Assembly (NCBI GenBank): GCA_028288905.1
Contig: JAQGHJ010000964.1
Coordinates: 1 to 13,991, forward strand
DNA from: Phycisphaerales bacterium
GTDB taxonomy: Bacteria > Planctomycetota > Phycisphaerae > Tepidisphaerales > Tepidisphaeraceae
DNA: 13,991 nucleotides
Direction of reading: 5' to 3'
Numbering within the stretch: the stretch's first letter is position 1; each line of letters starts with the position of its first letter. The notes beneath the pieces were generated by a model, which was given only the letters and a program-made list of their open reading frames with translations, was not told the origin of the DNA and searched no databases. A program made the position numbers and the translations under genes. Below, one piece after another: positions 13,377-13,991 of the stretch.

Positions 13377-13991
13377 ATGAACGTAGACAATGCAGCCGTC
13401 AGCGGGGCGGTGGCCGAGGCCGCCGTACCGATGACCGGCGACGCCCACGACTTCGACTCGATCGTCGCCGCGGCCGGCGGTGCCCGCCTCGTCCTGCTCG
13501 GTGAGGCGTCGCACGGCACGCACGAGTTTTACGCCGCCCGGGCCCGCATCACCCGCCGTCTCGTCGCGGAGCACGGGTTCACCGCCGTCGTCGTCGAGGC
13601 CGACTGGCCCGACGCGTACCGGGTGAACCGGTTCGTCGGCGGCGACGCGTCCGGGGCGGCCGCCGGGGACGATCCGGACGCCGAGGCCGCCCTCAGCGGC
13701 TTTGCCCGCTTTCCCCAGTGGATGTGGCGGAACCGCGACGTGCTGTCGTTCGTGCGCTGGCTCCGCCGGCACAACGCGGCCGCCGCGGGCGACGGCCCCG
13801 GCGGCCGCAGCGCCGGCGGGAGCGGAAGCCGGCCGTGCGGGTTCTACGGCATGGACCTGTACAGCCTGTACCGGTCGGCCGACGCGGTGCTCGACTACCT
13901 GGGCCGGACCGACCCGGCCGCCGCCGCCCAGGCCCGGGCGCGGTACGGCTGCTTCGAGCGGTACGACGACGACCCGCAGGCGTACGGTCGG
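13377..13991 (+). CDS. Erythromycin esterase family protein, 3' end cut by window edge
   Basis: The ATG at 13377 has GGAGGA at 13365-13370 with a six-base spacer; 205 residues are present before the window ends. Family hallmarks are LVLLGEASHGTHEFY (E43, H46, H49, E50), R55, a VVVEADWPD segment with E74, FPQWMWRNRDVLSFVRWLR, and GFYGMDLYSL. In EreA/EreB the corresponding His and Glu residues form the active site; the second catalytic His of the family would lie past the window edge. Chromosomal members often have no proven link to macrolide resistance and probably hydrolyse other substrates. A disordered Gly/Ser insertion (about residues 141-157) is seen. It faces away from the phosphoesterase operon. 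Confidence 0.9.
   Translation, partial: MNVDNAAVSGAVAEAAVPMTGDAHDFDSIVAAAGGARLVLLGEASHGTHEFYAARARITRRLVAEHGFTAVVVEADWPDAYRVNRFVGGDASGAAAGDDPDAEAALSGFARFPQWMWRNRDVLSFVRWLRRHNAAAAGDGPGGRSAGGSGSRPCGFYGMDLYSLYRSADAVLDYLGRTDPAAAAQARARYGCFERYDDDPQAYGR

Noticed and set aside
12311..13504. Plus-strand 397-aa frame opposite the membrane protein
   Set aside because: It is antisense to hydrophobic segments of a well-supported gene and overlaps the esterase gene in a different frame.

Overview
The window looks like a high-GC planctomycete chromosome, probably Gemmataceae. This is inferred from base composition, from the host membrane protein and phosphoesterase types, and from the style of the small phage-like proteins; nothing here fixes the species. 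About the left 10 kb (1 to ~10072) appears to be the right part of an integrated mobile element. The right 4 kb (~10073 to 13991) looks like ordinary chromosome.

Element, read leftward because every supported gene is on the minus strand. The right border is a 3' tRNA-Lys(UUU) fragment (10023-10072), taken here as an attachment site. Just inside it is a short coding-looking tail (9849-10073) that may be the C-terminal end of an integrase gene encoded at the far, unseen end. Next come a 730-aa orphan protein with a DNA-binding-like C-terminus (7547-9739), two overlapping AlpA/excisionase-like regulators (6934-7462), two small early proteins (6124-6838), and a 752-aa primase-helicase of the phage P4 alpha / D5 type (3869-6127). 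A repeat-rich gap of about 200 bp follows, then a small acidic protein, two tandem AP2-domain proteins whose HNH centre is degraded, a 221-aa protein with a possible zinc knuckle, a sigma-region-4-like HTH protein, and a run of very short genes (1-792). Three of those short genes share a motif, and one carries a fibronectin type III domain. The sequence ends before capsid, terminase or integrase genes appear, so phage, P4/PICI-like satellite and other integrative element all remain possible. A primase-helicase with AlpA-like regulators at a tRNA site most resembles a satellite.

How the element genes may work together (inference): the AlpA/Xis-like pair and winged-helix protein control excision and early expression. 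The primase-helicase replicates the excised circle, perhaps from the repeats just downstream of its gene. The HTH protein near 863-1165 may switch on the small genes to its left.

Host side: a small membrane protein (10200-10580), tRNA-Asp(GUC) with a clear promoter and downstream hairpins, a two-gene operon (membrane protein, then a metallophosphoesterase with an N-terminal membrane domain), and a divergent erythromycin-esterase-family gene cut by the window edge. No rRNA, CRISPR array or insertion sequence was seen.
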